7,476 nucleotides of DNA from Lentisphaeria bacterium (GTDB lineage Bacteria > Verrucomicrobiota > Lentisphaeria > Victivallales > UBA1829). Of this stretch, positions 1 through 6,729 are shown one piece after another; position 1 is the stretch's first letter, and each line of letters starts with the position of its first letter. Under the pieces are notes generated by a model. It searched no databases. It worked only from the letters and a program-made list of their open reading frames with translations, and had not been told where the DNA came from. The position numbers and the translations under genes are program-made. The DNA is taken from the NCBI GenBank assembly GCA_017504325.1, contig JAFVRL010000317.1, positions 1 through 7,476 on the forward strand. The letters run 5' to 3'.

Positions 1-633
1 AAGAAGAAAGGAAAAGGTGACAGCAAAGGCAAAGATCACGCCGGAACTTACACTTACAGAAGCAGCACAGGCAGAGAGAAAATAGAGTGCCGCATAAAAA
101 ATGAGGCTTTTTGCCGGGGCATTTTCTTTTCTTTTTTTCTCATACTTCCAGAGGGAAAAAATAGTCAGAAGCAGAAAAAAGGTAAGAAGAGAGTACCCTC
201 TTGCCGTCTGGGAATAGTGGATATGCGCACCATTGAAAGCAAAGAGCAGTATGGCAAAAAGGATGCCGTAAAGGGTTTGGAAATATTTTCTGAAGGGAAG
301 AAAAAGCAGCAGCGTAAAGGTTCCCGCCAATGCACAGCACAGCCGGATGGACAGTTGGAAAAAATCCGTATTGGGTGCATAGAAAAGTTTGACAAAAAAG
401 GTATGCAGCATGTGGTTGTTGGGAGTTGCCACATCTGTAAAGATCTTTGGGAAGGACAGCGGGACAAAGTTTATGACAGTATAGATCTCATCATATTCCA
501 GTGTCCGTATGTTCAGAGGAAAAAGCCGGAGGAACAGAGAGTAGGCAAGCAGCAGGAAAAAGATAAGGAAAAGAAGTTTGTTCTCTTTGAACGCTCCGGA
601 AAAACTCTTTATGAAAGATTCTCTTTTATCCAT
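1..633 (-). CDS. GT39/ArnT-like polytopic membrane glycosyltransferase, C-terminus cut by window edge
   Basis: 211 codons are visible, reading off the left edge. I translated them from the ATG at 633-631, which has an AGAGG Shine-Dalgarno (646-642) 8 nt upstream. After a short charged N-terminus comes a membrane helix (LLFLIFFLLAYSLFL, about residues 20-34). The first external loop holds LEYDEIYTV, with the acidic pair typical of the catalytic loop in GT39/PMT/ArnT-type enzymes. Further on are NNHMLHTFF and HYSQTARGYSLLTFF, matching the HxxxxxxR-Y-SL pattern after the second or third helix in this superfamily. Several more hydrophobic segments follow before the edge. Such enzymes transfer a sugar from a polyprenyl-phosphate donor to a lipid or protein acceptor on the outer face of the membrane; the acceptor cannot be predicted. 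It lies 21 bp after the UPF0489 gene on the same strand, so probably in one operon. Family is fairly sure, substrate unknown. Confidence 0.75.
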   Translation of the reverse strand, partial: MDKRESFIKSFSGAFKENKLLFLIFFLLLAYSLFLRLFPLNIRTLEYDEIYTVINFVPLSFPKIFTDVATPNNHMLHTFFVKLFYAPNTDFFQLSIRLCCALAGTFTLLLFLPFRKYFQTLYGILFAILLFAFNGAHIHYSQTARGYSLLTFFLLLTIFSLWKYEKKRKENAPAKSLIFYAALYFLSACAASVSVSSGVIFAFAVTFSFLL

Positions 634-654
634 AAAATTTTCCTCTTTTTTCTT

Positions 655-1332
655 TTATTTTCTATTCAGACAGGGAAAAAGCATTTCAATAATTTTTTCC
701 GCTGTCAGAAGCTCTTCCCCCGGAAAACGCAGCAGACGCACCCACTCTTTTTCCCGGGAAACCGTTATAAGGCTTGCGGAAGAGACCATCTTATCAAAAT
801 AACTTCTGTCTTTTGGTGTAAGACTTTTTATGGTGGCAAAATAATCACAATCTATATCCAGAATAAAATTTTCCGGAAGATTTTTGCCGAATCTGGCTTC
901 CAGATACGCACTTTCCAGTACACTGTCAGCAAGAAAACGGTATTTTTCCGGTTCTGCAAAAACTTTATTTTCATCCTCCCACCTTTCATCCCAGAAGATT
1001 TTGAGATCTTTATGGGCGGGAGATGTCCCATTGACACAGGCGGATATGCGACACTCTTTTACAAGACCGGAAACAACGGCAAAATGGAAATGCTCATCAT
1101 GTTTGAGTTTTTTTACCGTTTCTTCCATAAAAGAAAGATCCTTCCAGCAATCTTTCTCTATTACAGCATTTTCATCACGGAAGGAAGGCATCACATCCGT
1201 ATGGTGATCCAGCACCAGAACACAGGGAGCAGCTTTTTCTTCCGTGGTCAGGCGGAATTCCGCCCAGGGAAGCAGTACTTCATTGTGGGATGAAACGATA
1301 TGTATTTTATCTGTAAATGTATTTATTTCCAT
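655..1332 (-). CDS. UPF0489 family protein (arginase-like fold, possible peptide arginase relative)
   Basis: 225 aa, about the size of a complete bacterial UPF0489 protein. Motifs in order: HIVSSHNEVL (His16), VLVLDHHTD (Asp42, His44, Asp46) and ILDIDCDYF (Asp159, Asp161, Asp163), with ITVSREKE (Glu194) near the end. The order H...DxHxD...DxD is the binuclear Mn site order of ureohydrolases, and UPF0489 is known to include RiPP peptide arginases of the OspR type that turn Arg into ornithine in a peptide. Here the metal-site residues are seen; an arginase-type reaction is inferred and the substrate is unknown. No signal peptide, so cytoplasmic. The start at 1332 has an AAAGGA SD (1346-1341), 8 nt away, and sits inside a perfect inverted repeat with the promoter. 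The GT39-like gene follows after 21 bp. No precursor-peptide gene is visible nearby, so a RiPP role is not supported by the context. Confidence 0.75.
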   Translation of the reverse strand: MEINTFTDKIHIVSSHNEVLLPWAEFRLTTEEKAAPCVLVLDHHTDVMPSFRDENAVIEKDCWKDLSFMEETVKKLKHDEHFHFAVVSGLVKECRISACVNGTSPAHKDLKIFWDERWEDENKVFAEPEKYRFLADSVLESAYLEARFGKNLPENFILDIDCDYFATIKSLTPKDRSYFDKMVSSASLITVSREKEWVRLLRFPGEELLTAEKIIEMLFPCLNRK

Positions 1333-1359
1333 AAATGCGATCCTTTATGGAAATAAATA
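1320..1359. repeat. Perfect 16-bp inverted repeat over the UPF0489 start codon
   Basis: The arms are 1320-1335 (TATTTATTTCCATAAA) and 1344-1359, its exact reverse complement, separated by 8 nt (TGCGATCC). Read on the minus strand, the upstream arm covers the last bases of the -10 box and the likely transcription start. The loop plus adjoining arm bases hold the AAAGGA SD, and the downstream arm is the ATG and the next codons. If transcription starts about 7 nt after the -10 box, the mRNA keeps only the inner part, CCAUAAA-loop-UUUAUGG. It could be an operator, or a start-codon hairpin with the SD partly in the loop. Confidence 0.85.
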
Positions 1360-1383
1360 TACTCTTTTTTTCCGGCAATTCAA
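1356..1383 (-). promoter_or_regulatory. Promoter for UPF0489-GT39 operon
   Basis: On the minus strand TTGAAT (1383-1378) is followed after 16 nt by TATATT (1361-1356). The start of transcription would fall near 1349, giving a leader of only about 17 nt with the SD at 1346-1341. The same -10 hexamer and 16-nt spacing recur in the two promoters at 3932-3978, which supports the call. The -10 box touches the inverted repeat, so a protein bound to the repeat would block RNA polymerase. Confidence 0.6.
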
Positions 1384-1396
1384 GGAAGAGTTGTTA

Positions 1397-1431
1397 CGGG
1401 AAGCAGCCAAATGTTTCCCGAAAGCGGGAAA
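1397..1431. repeat. Three mutually pairing segments forming alternative hairpins
   Basis: CGGGAA (1397-1402), TTCCCG (1415-1420) and CGGGAA (1425-1430) allow two exclusive hairpins. The stronger is TTTCCCG-AAAG-CGGGAAA (1414-1431), 7 bp with a 4-nt loop. Neither is followed by a T-run. They would only matter in RNA if a promoter upstream of about 1431 (minus-strand sense), near the 1472-1491 dyad, is used or if readthrough from the GH89-like gene occurs. Confidence 0.45.
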
Positions 1432-1471
1432 GAAACTGTCTTTATCCACGGAATATGGATATTTTATATTG

Positions 1472-1491
1472 GTTACCGCAGTTGCGGTAAC
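1472..1491. promoter_or_regulatory. 20-bp perfect dyad, candidate operator
   Basis: GTTACCGCA and TGCGGTAAC are exact reverse complements around a 2-nt centre (GT). The dyad lies 42 bp after the stop codon of the GH89-like gene and overlaps a weak possible -35 (TTACCG, 1490-1485) that is 16 nt from TATAAA (1468-1463). Size and symmetry suit a dimeric repressor. It could also be a transcript-end hairpin (7-bp stem, 6-nt loop), but there is no T-run on either strand. Its first 11 bases recur in the hairpin at 6793-6818. Confidence 0.5.
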
Positions 1492-1532
1492 TGTAAACAG
1501 CAAACTTGCCTTCACTTTTAAAACAGATCTTC

Positions 1533-3878
1533 TTATGCAAGGAAATTATCCAGAATATATTTTTCCAGTTCTTTTCTTGCGCATTCTGCATTTGCGAGCT
1601 TTTCCAATGTAACGGGAAGTGCCGCAAATGCTTTTTCCACATCCGGAGCCATATCCTTGAGAGGTGTCTGCATAAATCTGTCCGAGATCTCCTTGCGTTG
1701 TTCTGCAAATACAGGCGGTTTTTTCCATCTGCCTCTGACTCCTTTTTCCAGAGACTCCTCCACCCATTGACAGAATACTTCCCCTTCCGGTATGTAGCAA
1801 TATTTTGCCAATTCTGCTATATGCCCTCTGCAATAGGTATTGTCTGCATTGCCTTTGAGGATCTCCTCTGCTTTGGGATTGTATTCTCCTGCCGGGGAAT
1901 TGTAAATGTGAAGAAGAGAATCATAAAGGGAATTTTCCCTGTTTGCGGAAAGCAGTTCCCCGTAGAGAAACTGAACCTCTTTGCGTAATTTCAGTGCTTT
2001 TTTCAGAATATTCTTTGTTTCTTCCTTTTCTTCATTTCGCCAGTATTCCATGAGAAGGACTGTGGAGGCAAAAAGATTTTCCACGGAACAGAGCAGTACG
2101 GTTTTTGCAAGATCCCGGATATCCCGGAGAAGGAAAGAATTTTCCTCTGCTTCCCGGAGGAGGACTGCAAGAGAACGGAAGAAACTTTCCGCCTCCTGCA
2201 AGGGTGCAGTATAATTTTTGAAACAGTTTCCTGCCCGGATCATATCCCGTTCATCGAAGACCGTGGAACATCCTAACTGGTGCTGTATTCTGTGACCGGA
2301 GAGCTGATTATTGGGATCTCTGTAAATTTTTCTTTTTTTCCGGAAGATGCTCAAAGCTGTTTTCCATATCTTTTTCATTTCCTCTGTATGGGAAACATAT
2401 CTTCCTTCGCAGAATCTGCCGATATATTCTTCCGCTGTGACAAGTTCAGTTTCCCATCCGTTTACGGAAAGAAATTCCTGAAGGAAATTATCCACATGGG
2501 ATGCCTCCGGCCAGAGAAGAAGTCCGTGACAGAGCGGGTCTTTTTTGGCGATGGCGAGGCGGTTTTCGATCATATCAAAATTGCCCTGTATCTCCGATTC
2601 CGGCATATTGGCTGTAAAAAAGCCCATAAGGTACGGGAAGGTATGGGGTACACCCCATTCTGTGATGGCGTTCATTCCTGCCTCTACATCATTGGTGAAA
2701 GCGAGCATGTGGATATTCGGATCAGAATCGATGACATTTAAAAGTGCCCGCACATCGGCAACTTCCCATTTGTTGCACATAAGATCCCAGTTGTGGAACC
2801 AGATCTCCGCATAAGGATATTCGCTTCTGATCCTGCTGATGATCCTTTTGTAACAGTAGATCTTGAACTTGATATTTTCTTTGTGTGATGAGCAGCAGGA
2901 GCGTTCACTTATTCCCCGTACATAGAATATTTCCGGTCTTCCGTAATGCTGTATGGAGGCTTTTGTCACCTGGAAATAGTTGTCAAGATTTATGTCTTCG
3001 GTAATATCCCAGTGAATATGTCTGGCATCCATTTTTATTTCTGCGGCGTTGCTCATAAGGGATGGTTTTACCTTGTCCAGGAAGGATTGCGGTGTATAGG
3101 TATCCCAGTGGGTGAAGGCTCCGGATTCCTCCGGGTGCAGAAGATCTCTTGCAAAGGCATAATCCATGACCTTTTTCCGCAGTTCCGCTTTATAGGAAAG
3201 GGGATGCAGCAGGCGTCTGTCATCATAGGAATGGACCGGCGCACCGGGACAGTCATAGAGAGGATCTTCCACGATATCCGGAAAGGCTTTGCAGAAAATA
3301 TCTTCTATTCCCAGACGCATCCAGAATGTGTTGAACCTTTTTTTCAGAATGTAATCGATCTCCCGGATCCAATCTTCATAAGTCCATTGTTCCGGCTGGA
3401 ATCTTTTGAGACTTCTGTGGGGGCAGTAGGCAAGCCCCCTGTATTTGAAACGGGGACTTTCATATTTTTCAAATCCGAAAGGATAAAAATTCCTGTTTTC
3501 CGGAATGATATCCCCGTCCCAGTAGTAACGGCAGGAGGCGGTCAGTTCAAAAAAACGGTACACGGCATAAAGGAGAGCGCGTGGTCTTCCTGCGGCAAGG
3601 ATCTCAAGATGTCTTCCATTTTTTTCAGCACTGATGAATTCATATTCATCGCTCATGACTTTACATTTGACCGCAGAGATCGTATTTTCCATTACAAGAT
3701 GGTGAACGGATACATTATCTGTATCGCTTCCCAGTATGATAAGGTGGGAGGTGTGGTCATCCTCCGTGATGACTTCCAGTGTTTGACCCGTGATCTTGCT
3801 GTATATTTTGTTAAATTCATCTGCGGCGATCTTGTGTATTTCCCTGTTTTTCTGGATCAGGATCCTGACTTCTGCCAT
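1533..3878 (-). CDS. GH89-like alpha-N-acetylglucosaminidase, cytoplasmic
   Basis: 781 aa from the ATG at 3878, chosen for its AAAGGA SD (3890-3885) 6 nt away; the open frame upstream is antisense to the divergent regulator and its promoter. GH89 (NAGLU family) removes terminal alpha-linked GlcNAc. Residues 1-115 resemble the alpha/beta N-terminal domain, ending in GRPRALLYAVYRFFE and CRYYW. A TIM-barrel-like part follows (about 140-475) with WTYEDWIREIDYILKKRFN, matching the family's WxxWEREIDWMALNGIN. GISER (Glu325) is in the place of the acid/base (FNEM). LLLWPEASHVDNFLQEF (Glu458) lines up with the nucleophile segment APEGISQNEVVY. The rest, to 781, is charged and helical, like the C-terminal domain. 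Length is close to human NAGLU. It is a divergent member: the family's FNEM and HNFGG strings are not kept. There is no signal peptide, so substrate must be imported. Divergent from an AraC-type regulator that may control it. Confidence 0.72.
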   Translation of the reverse strand: MAEVRILIQKNREIHKIAADEFNKIYSKITGQTLEVITEDDHTSHLIILGSDTDNVSVHHLVMENTISAVKCKVMSDEYEFISAEKNGRHLEILAAGRPRALLYAVYRFFELTASCRYYWDGDIIPENRNFYPFGFEKYESPRFKYRGLAYCPHRSLKRFQPEQWTYEDWIREIDYILKKRFNTFWMRLGIEDIFCKAFPDIVEDPLYDCPGAPVHSYDDRRLLHPLSYKAELRKKVMDYAFARDLLHPEESGAFTHWDTYTPQSFLDKVKPSLMSNAAEIKMDARHIHWDITEDINLDNYFQVTKASIQHYGRPEIFYVRGISERSCCSSHKENIKFKIYCYKRIISRIRSEYPYAEIWFHNWDLMCNKWEVADVRALLNVIDSDPNIHMLAFTNDVEAGMNAITEWGVPHTFPYLMGFFTANMPESEIQGNFDMIENRLAIAKKDPLCHGLLLWPEASHVDNFLQEFLSVNGWETELVTAEEYIGRFCEGRYVSHTEEMKKIWKTALSIFRKKRKIYRDPNNQLSGHRIQHQLGCSTVFDERDMIRAGNCFKNYTAPLQEAESFFRSLAVLLREAEENSFLLRDIRDLAKTVLLCSVENLFASTVLLMEYWRNEEKEETKNILKKALKLRKEVQFLYGELLSANRENSLYDSLLHIYNSPAGEYNPKAEEILKGNADNTYCRGHIAELAKYCYIPEGEVFCQWVEESLEKGVRGRWKKPPVFAEQRKEISDRFMQTPLKDMAPDVEKAFAALPVTLEKLANAECARKELEKYILDNFLA

Positions 3879-3931
3879 ACATTTTCCTTTGTTTTTCCGT
3901 TTTTTTTCCGCTGAAAAATATAGAATGTAGA

Positions 3932-3959
3932 AATATACGCATTTTTTGCCTTGAAACAA
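3932..3959 (-). promoter_or_regulatory. Promoter for GH89-like gene
   Basis: On the minus strand TTGTTT (3959-3954) is followed after 16 nt by TATATT (3937-3932). Transcription would start near 3925, giving a leader of about 45 nt to the ATG at 3878. The -35 box overlaps that of the opposite promoter, so the two compete for the same face of DNA or are controlled together. Confidence 0.5.
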
Positions 3960-3978
3960 ATTTTTTAGAGTGTATATT
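3951..3978 (+). promoter_or_regulatory. Promoter for araC-type gene and ade
   Basis: TTGAAA (3951-3956), 16 nt, then TATATT (3973-3978). The start of transcription would be near 3985, about 30 nt before the ATG at 4015, which has an AGGGAA SD (4004-4009). No other clear promoter is visible before ade, so this one probably drives both genes. Confidence 0.6.
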
Positions 3979-4014
3979 CTTGTAAAAAAACTGTAAAATC
4001 TGACAGGGAACAAA

Positions 4015-4982
4015 ATGAAACAGACTTTTTTTGATTGGCACCTCTCCCGGAAGGAGCCTGTTATCTGCCGTGTTTCCAGGCAGCCGAAATATCTGAAATA
4101 TGAAAATCCTGTATCGGATTTCCATGAAGCACTGCATTTGAATATACAATTTGCCGGGGAACGGGTGAAACGCATCGGGTCAGAACTTGTTGATCAGAAA
4201 GGAATTTCCTGTACCATCACAGCACCCTGGGAGCCGCACAAAACAGCGTTTTCCTCTCATGGGGCTTTATTGCTGATGACAGTGATCGATCCTGCAACTT
4301 TATTTGATTCTCTGCCCGGAGGAGAGGAAAAATTACAGAAGATCATTGCTTTGGAACCTTTGCAGCGGCATCGGCTTATTGCAAAATATCTTCCTGAAGA
4401 TTTTTTGCTGGGGATCGTAACGGATCTTTATTCGGAAGAAACCGTAAATGAACTTATCCGGAATTTCCATTCCGGAGAGAAAACCCGGCAGAAGACCGAC
4501 TCTTACCGGAGTGTCTGTCCCATTTGGGAAAAATGGTATGTGATCCTGCGTCTGTTTGTGAAACTTCTTTCTGCTGTCCGCCCGGAGGAATTGCCGGAGA
4601 AAGTCACGCTTTCTTATTCCGAACTGATCCGGCATTCCGGCTGATCGCAGAAAATCCCTACCGGAGGATCGAAGCGCAGGAGTGTGCTGCCGCCTGCTGT
4701 ATGGGGGTAAGTTCTTTCCGGAAACATTTCCGGGATATTACCGGAAGCACATTTGCCGATTATGAACTTGCCTGCCGTTTCCGTCAGGCTGCTTCCGAAT
4801 TGATGGAGGGGACAATGGTCATCAAGGAACTGGCGGAAAAATACGGTTTTTACGATGTAAGTCATTTTATACGCCTTTTCAAAAAGAAGTATGGAGTTGC
4901 TCCGCTGCGTTTTGTGCATAATTCAAAAAAGATCAACAATACAGAAGAAGGAAATGATGATGGATACAATGACCACTCTTAA
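4015..4982 (+). pseudogene. AraC-family transcriptional regulator, split by a -1 frame change
   Basis: The first frame runs from ATG 4015 to TGA at 4642-4644 (209 aa). It looks like a cupin-type sensor half: FHEALHLNIQFAG (about residues 40-50), then a helical linker to SYSELIR. The second frame, one base back, is open from 4524 to TAA 4980-4982. From about 4631 it gives AFRLIAENPYRRIEAQE and a typical two-helix-turn-helix AraC domain: first HTH around AAACCMGVSSFRKHF, second around IKELAEKYGFYDVSHFIRLF, ending KKKYGVAPLRF. Joined near 4615-4640 the protein would be about 320 aa, the usual family length. No slippery heptamer is seen there, and the second frame has no start with an SD that would give the whole DNA-binding domain. 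So it is either a recent one-base loss (or two-base gain) or a sequencing error. It lies divergent from the GH89-like gene, its likely target, and overlaps ade. Confidence 0.8.
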
Positions 4983-6669
4983 AAAGAATATTGCAACGGC
5001 ACTGGGGGAGGAAAAAGCTCTTTTTGCCATCCGTAATGTAAAGATCTTTCACATGACTGACGGCAGTGTGGAAGAGGGGGATATCCTTATAAACGGAGAC
5101 AGGATCGTGGGAGCAGGGGCGTGCTGTAAGGATCTGCCGGCAGAAAAAGAGTTTGATGCAGAAGGAGCGTATGCTCTGCCCGGATTTATTGATACTCATG
5201 TGCATATAGAGTCTTCCATGCTTACGCCGGGAGAGTACGAAAAATGTGTACTGCCTCATGGTGTGACTACAGTTGTCTGTGATCCCCATGAGTTATCCAA
5301 TGTGGCGGGGACCGCTGCATGGGACTATTTTATTTCCTGTGCGGATCACATGGCAATGGATCTTATCATCCGTTTAAGTTCCTGTGTGCCGGCTACCCAT
5401 CTGGAAACTTCCGGTGCAGAGATATCCTCAAAAGATATTCTTGCCTATGCCGGCAGAAAACATGTTTGCGGTCTGGGGGAGATGATGAATGTTCCGGGAG
5501 TCCTTTTCCGTGATGAAGAGATATTGAAAAAACTGCTGTATTGTACTCCTGTTGATGGACACGCTCCTCTTTTGAAAGGGAATCCCCTCAATGCCTATCT
5601 TGTTTCCGGCGTGGAAAACTGTCATGAATCCACCTGTCTGGAAGAGGCGGAGGAAAAATTGAGAAGAGGGATGAATATTCTTATCAGAGAGGGCAGTACA
5701 GCAAAAAATCTTGAGGCACTCTATCCCCTTATCACATTGAAAAATTCCCCGTTTCTTGCTTTCTGTACCGATGACCGTAATCCTGCGGATATCCGGAAGA
5801 GAAGACACATTGACGGCATGATCGCTTACTGTATTGAAAAAGGCGCAGACATCCTTGCTGTTTACAGAACAGCCACCATGTCTGCCGCCCGTATCGCTTC
5901 CCTGCCGGACAGAGGGATCATTGCTCCCGGAAAACGGGCGGATATCGTGCTGATTTCCGATTTGGAAAAATGTAAGGTGGAACATACTTTTGCCGCCGGG
6001 AAAAAAGCAGATGAAACTCTTTTTGCTTCTCTGGATCTTCCTCCGGTTCCGGAGACATTTCTTCACAGTATCCGGCGGGAGAAAATATGTGTCAGCGATC
6101 TTGTCATAAAAAAGGAGGAGTGGCGCGGAGATGTTATCGGCATCATCCCCGGCAATCTCATCACGGAGAAGATCCATGCCGTCCTTCCGGAAAAAGAGGG
6201 GATCCTGTACGGGGATGAAGAACAGGACATCCAGAAACTTTTTGTACTGGAACGCCACGGAAAAAACGGGAACATCGGCAAGGGTTTTGTTCAGGGATTC
6301 GGAATGCGCTGCGGTGCCATCGCCACAAGTGTCGGCCATGACAGCCATAATATATGTGTGACAGGGACAAATGATGAAGATATTGTTCTTGCCGTCAACC
6401 TTCTCATAGAAAAAGGCGGCGGATTTACTGTTGTCAGAGAGGGAAAGATCCTGGCATTTTATCCTCTTGAAGTTGGCGGACTTATGTCACAGGCTCCCTT
6501 TGAGGAGACGGCAAAGGCATTGGAAGAGATCCTGGCAAAAGTCCGGGAGACCTCCTGTAAAATCGAAGAACCGTTTATGGCTCTCGCCTTTCTGCCGCTT
6601 CCGGTGATCCCCGCCGTCAAACTCACGGATAAAGGGTTGGTGGATGTGGAAAAATTCTGTTTCTATTGA
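4960..6669 (+). CDS. ade: Adenine deaminase (Ade)
   Basis: 569 aa, full length for the family. It converts adenine and water to hypoxanthine and ammonia in purine salvage, in the cytoplasm. Amidohydrolase landmarks: LPGFIDTHVHIESS (His80, His82, Glu84), VVCDPHE (105-111), GLGEMMNVPG (Glu174), PVDGHAP (His201), FCTDDRNP (Asp271, Asp272). The C-terminal Ade domain shows RHGKNGNIGKGFVQGFGM, SVGHDSHNICVTGTNDED and LPLPVIPAVKLTDKGLVDV. Three ATGs in a row (4954, 4957, 4960) follow an AAGGA SD (4948-4952). I chose 4960 because it alone has normal spacing (7 nt); 4957 is possible. The start lies inside the 3' end of the regulator frame (23-bp overlap), so translation is probably coupled and transcription probably begins at 3951-3978. 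The stop codon sits in a short direct repeat that borders the repeat element downstream. All key residues are present, so it should be active. Confidence 0.95.
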   Translation: MDTMTTLKKNIATALGEEKALFAIRNVKIFHMTDGSVEEGDILINGDRIVGAGACCKDLPAEKEFDAEGAYALPGFIDTHVHIESSMLTPGEYEKCVLPHGVTTVVCDPHELSNVAGTAAWDYFISCADHMAMDLIIRLSSCVPATHLETSGAEISSKDILAYAGRKHVCGLGEMMNVPGVLFRDEEILKKLLYCTPVDGHAPLLKGNPLNAYLVSGVENCHESTCLEEAEEKLRRGMNILIREGSTAKNLEALYPLITLKNSPFLAFCTDDRNPADIRKRRHIDGMIAYCIEKGADILAVYRTATMSAARIASLPDRGIIAPGKRADIVLISDLEKCKVEHTFAAGKKADETLFASLDLPPVPETFLHSIRREKICVSDLVIKKEEWRGDVIGIIPGNLITEKIHAVLPEKEGILYGDEEQDIQKLFVLERHGKNGNIGKGFVQGFGMRCGAIATSVGHDSHNICVTGTNDEDIVLAVNLLIEKGGGFTVVREGKILAFYPLEVGGLMSQAPFEETAKALEEILAKVRETSCKIEEPFMALAFLPLPVIPAVKLTDKGLVDVEKFCFY

Positions 6670-6674
6670 GAGAA

Positions 6675-6718
6675 AATTTCAAAACTCCTCAAAAATCTGA
6701 AAGTTTTTGCTTTGATTT
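6675..6718 (+). repeat. Hairpin module, direct copy 1 (possible ade terminator)
   Basis: The first 29 nt (6675-6703) are identical to 6730-6758. AAATC-TG-AAAG (6693-6703) pairs with CTTTGATTT (6710-6718), leaving a 2-nt bulge and a 6-nt loop. A run of seven T follows the A at 6715 (6716-6722). Despite the low GC of the stem, the position right after ade and the T-run make this the best candidate for an intrinsic terminator on the plus strand. Confidence 0.55.
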
Positions 6719-6729
6719 TTTTATGAGGT

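Larger units (their letters stand above)
1333..1532. other. 200-bp intergenic region rich in dyads between GH89-like and UPF0489 genes
   Basis: No gene is evident here. It holds, from right to left (direction of transcription): the 20-bp dyad at 1472-1491; a weak possible -10 (TATAAA, 1468-1463, or TAAAAT, 1466-1461) beside it; a 6-bp inverted repeat TATCCA/TGGATA (1443-1448, 1456-1461); a pair of competing hairpins (1397-1431); the promoter at 1356-1383; and the 16-bp inverted repeat. No hairpin is followed by a convincing T-run on the minus strand, so I do not see a standard terminator for the GH89-like gene. Confidence 0.6.

Noticed and set aside
217..1293. Long plus-strand open frame of 358 codons
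   Set aside because: It is antisense to the GT39-like and UPF0489 genes, has no recognisable domain and its composition (many Phe, Lys, Ile) is that of a mirror of coding DNA.
1442..1450. DnaA box-like TTATCCACG
   Set aside because: A single site with one mismatch, no cluster, no dnaA or dnaN nearby; expected by chance.
1472..1491. Integron attC-type recombination site
   Set aside because: GTTACCG does not fit GTTRRRY, there is no second core pair and no cassette structure.
2946..3914. Plus-strand open frame of 322 codons
   Set aside because: Fully antisense to the GH89-like gene, no family resemblance and no good SD.
4524..4630. Programmed -1 frameshift at GGAAAAATGG (4527-4536) to make the full regulator
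   Set aside because: The heptamer does not fit X XXY YYZ, and reading the -1 frame from there gives a Cys-rich stretch unlike AraC, while the zero frame stays protein-like to about 4635.
5428..6348. Minus-strand open frame of 306 codons inside ade
   Set aside because: Antisense to a gene with all adenine deaminase motifs; no domain recognised.
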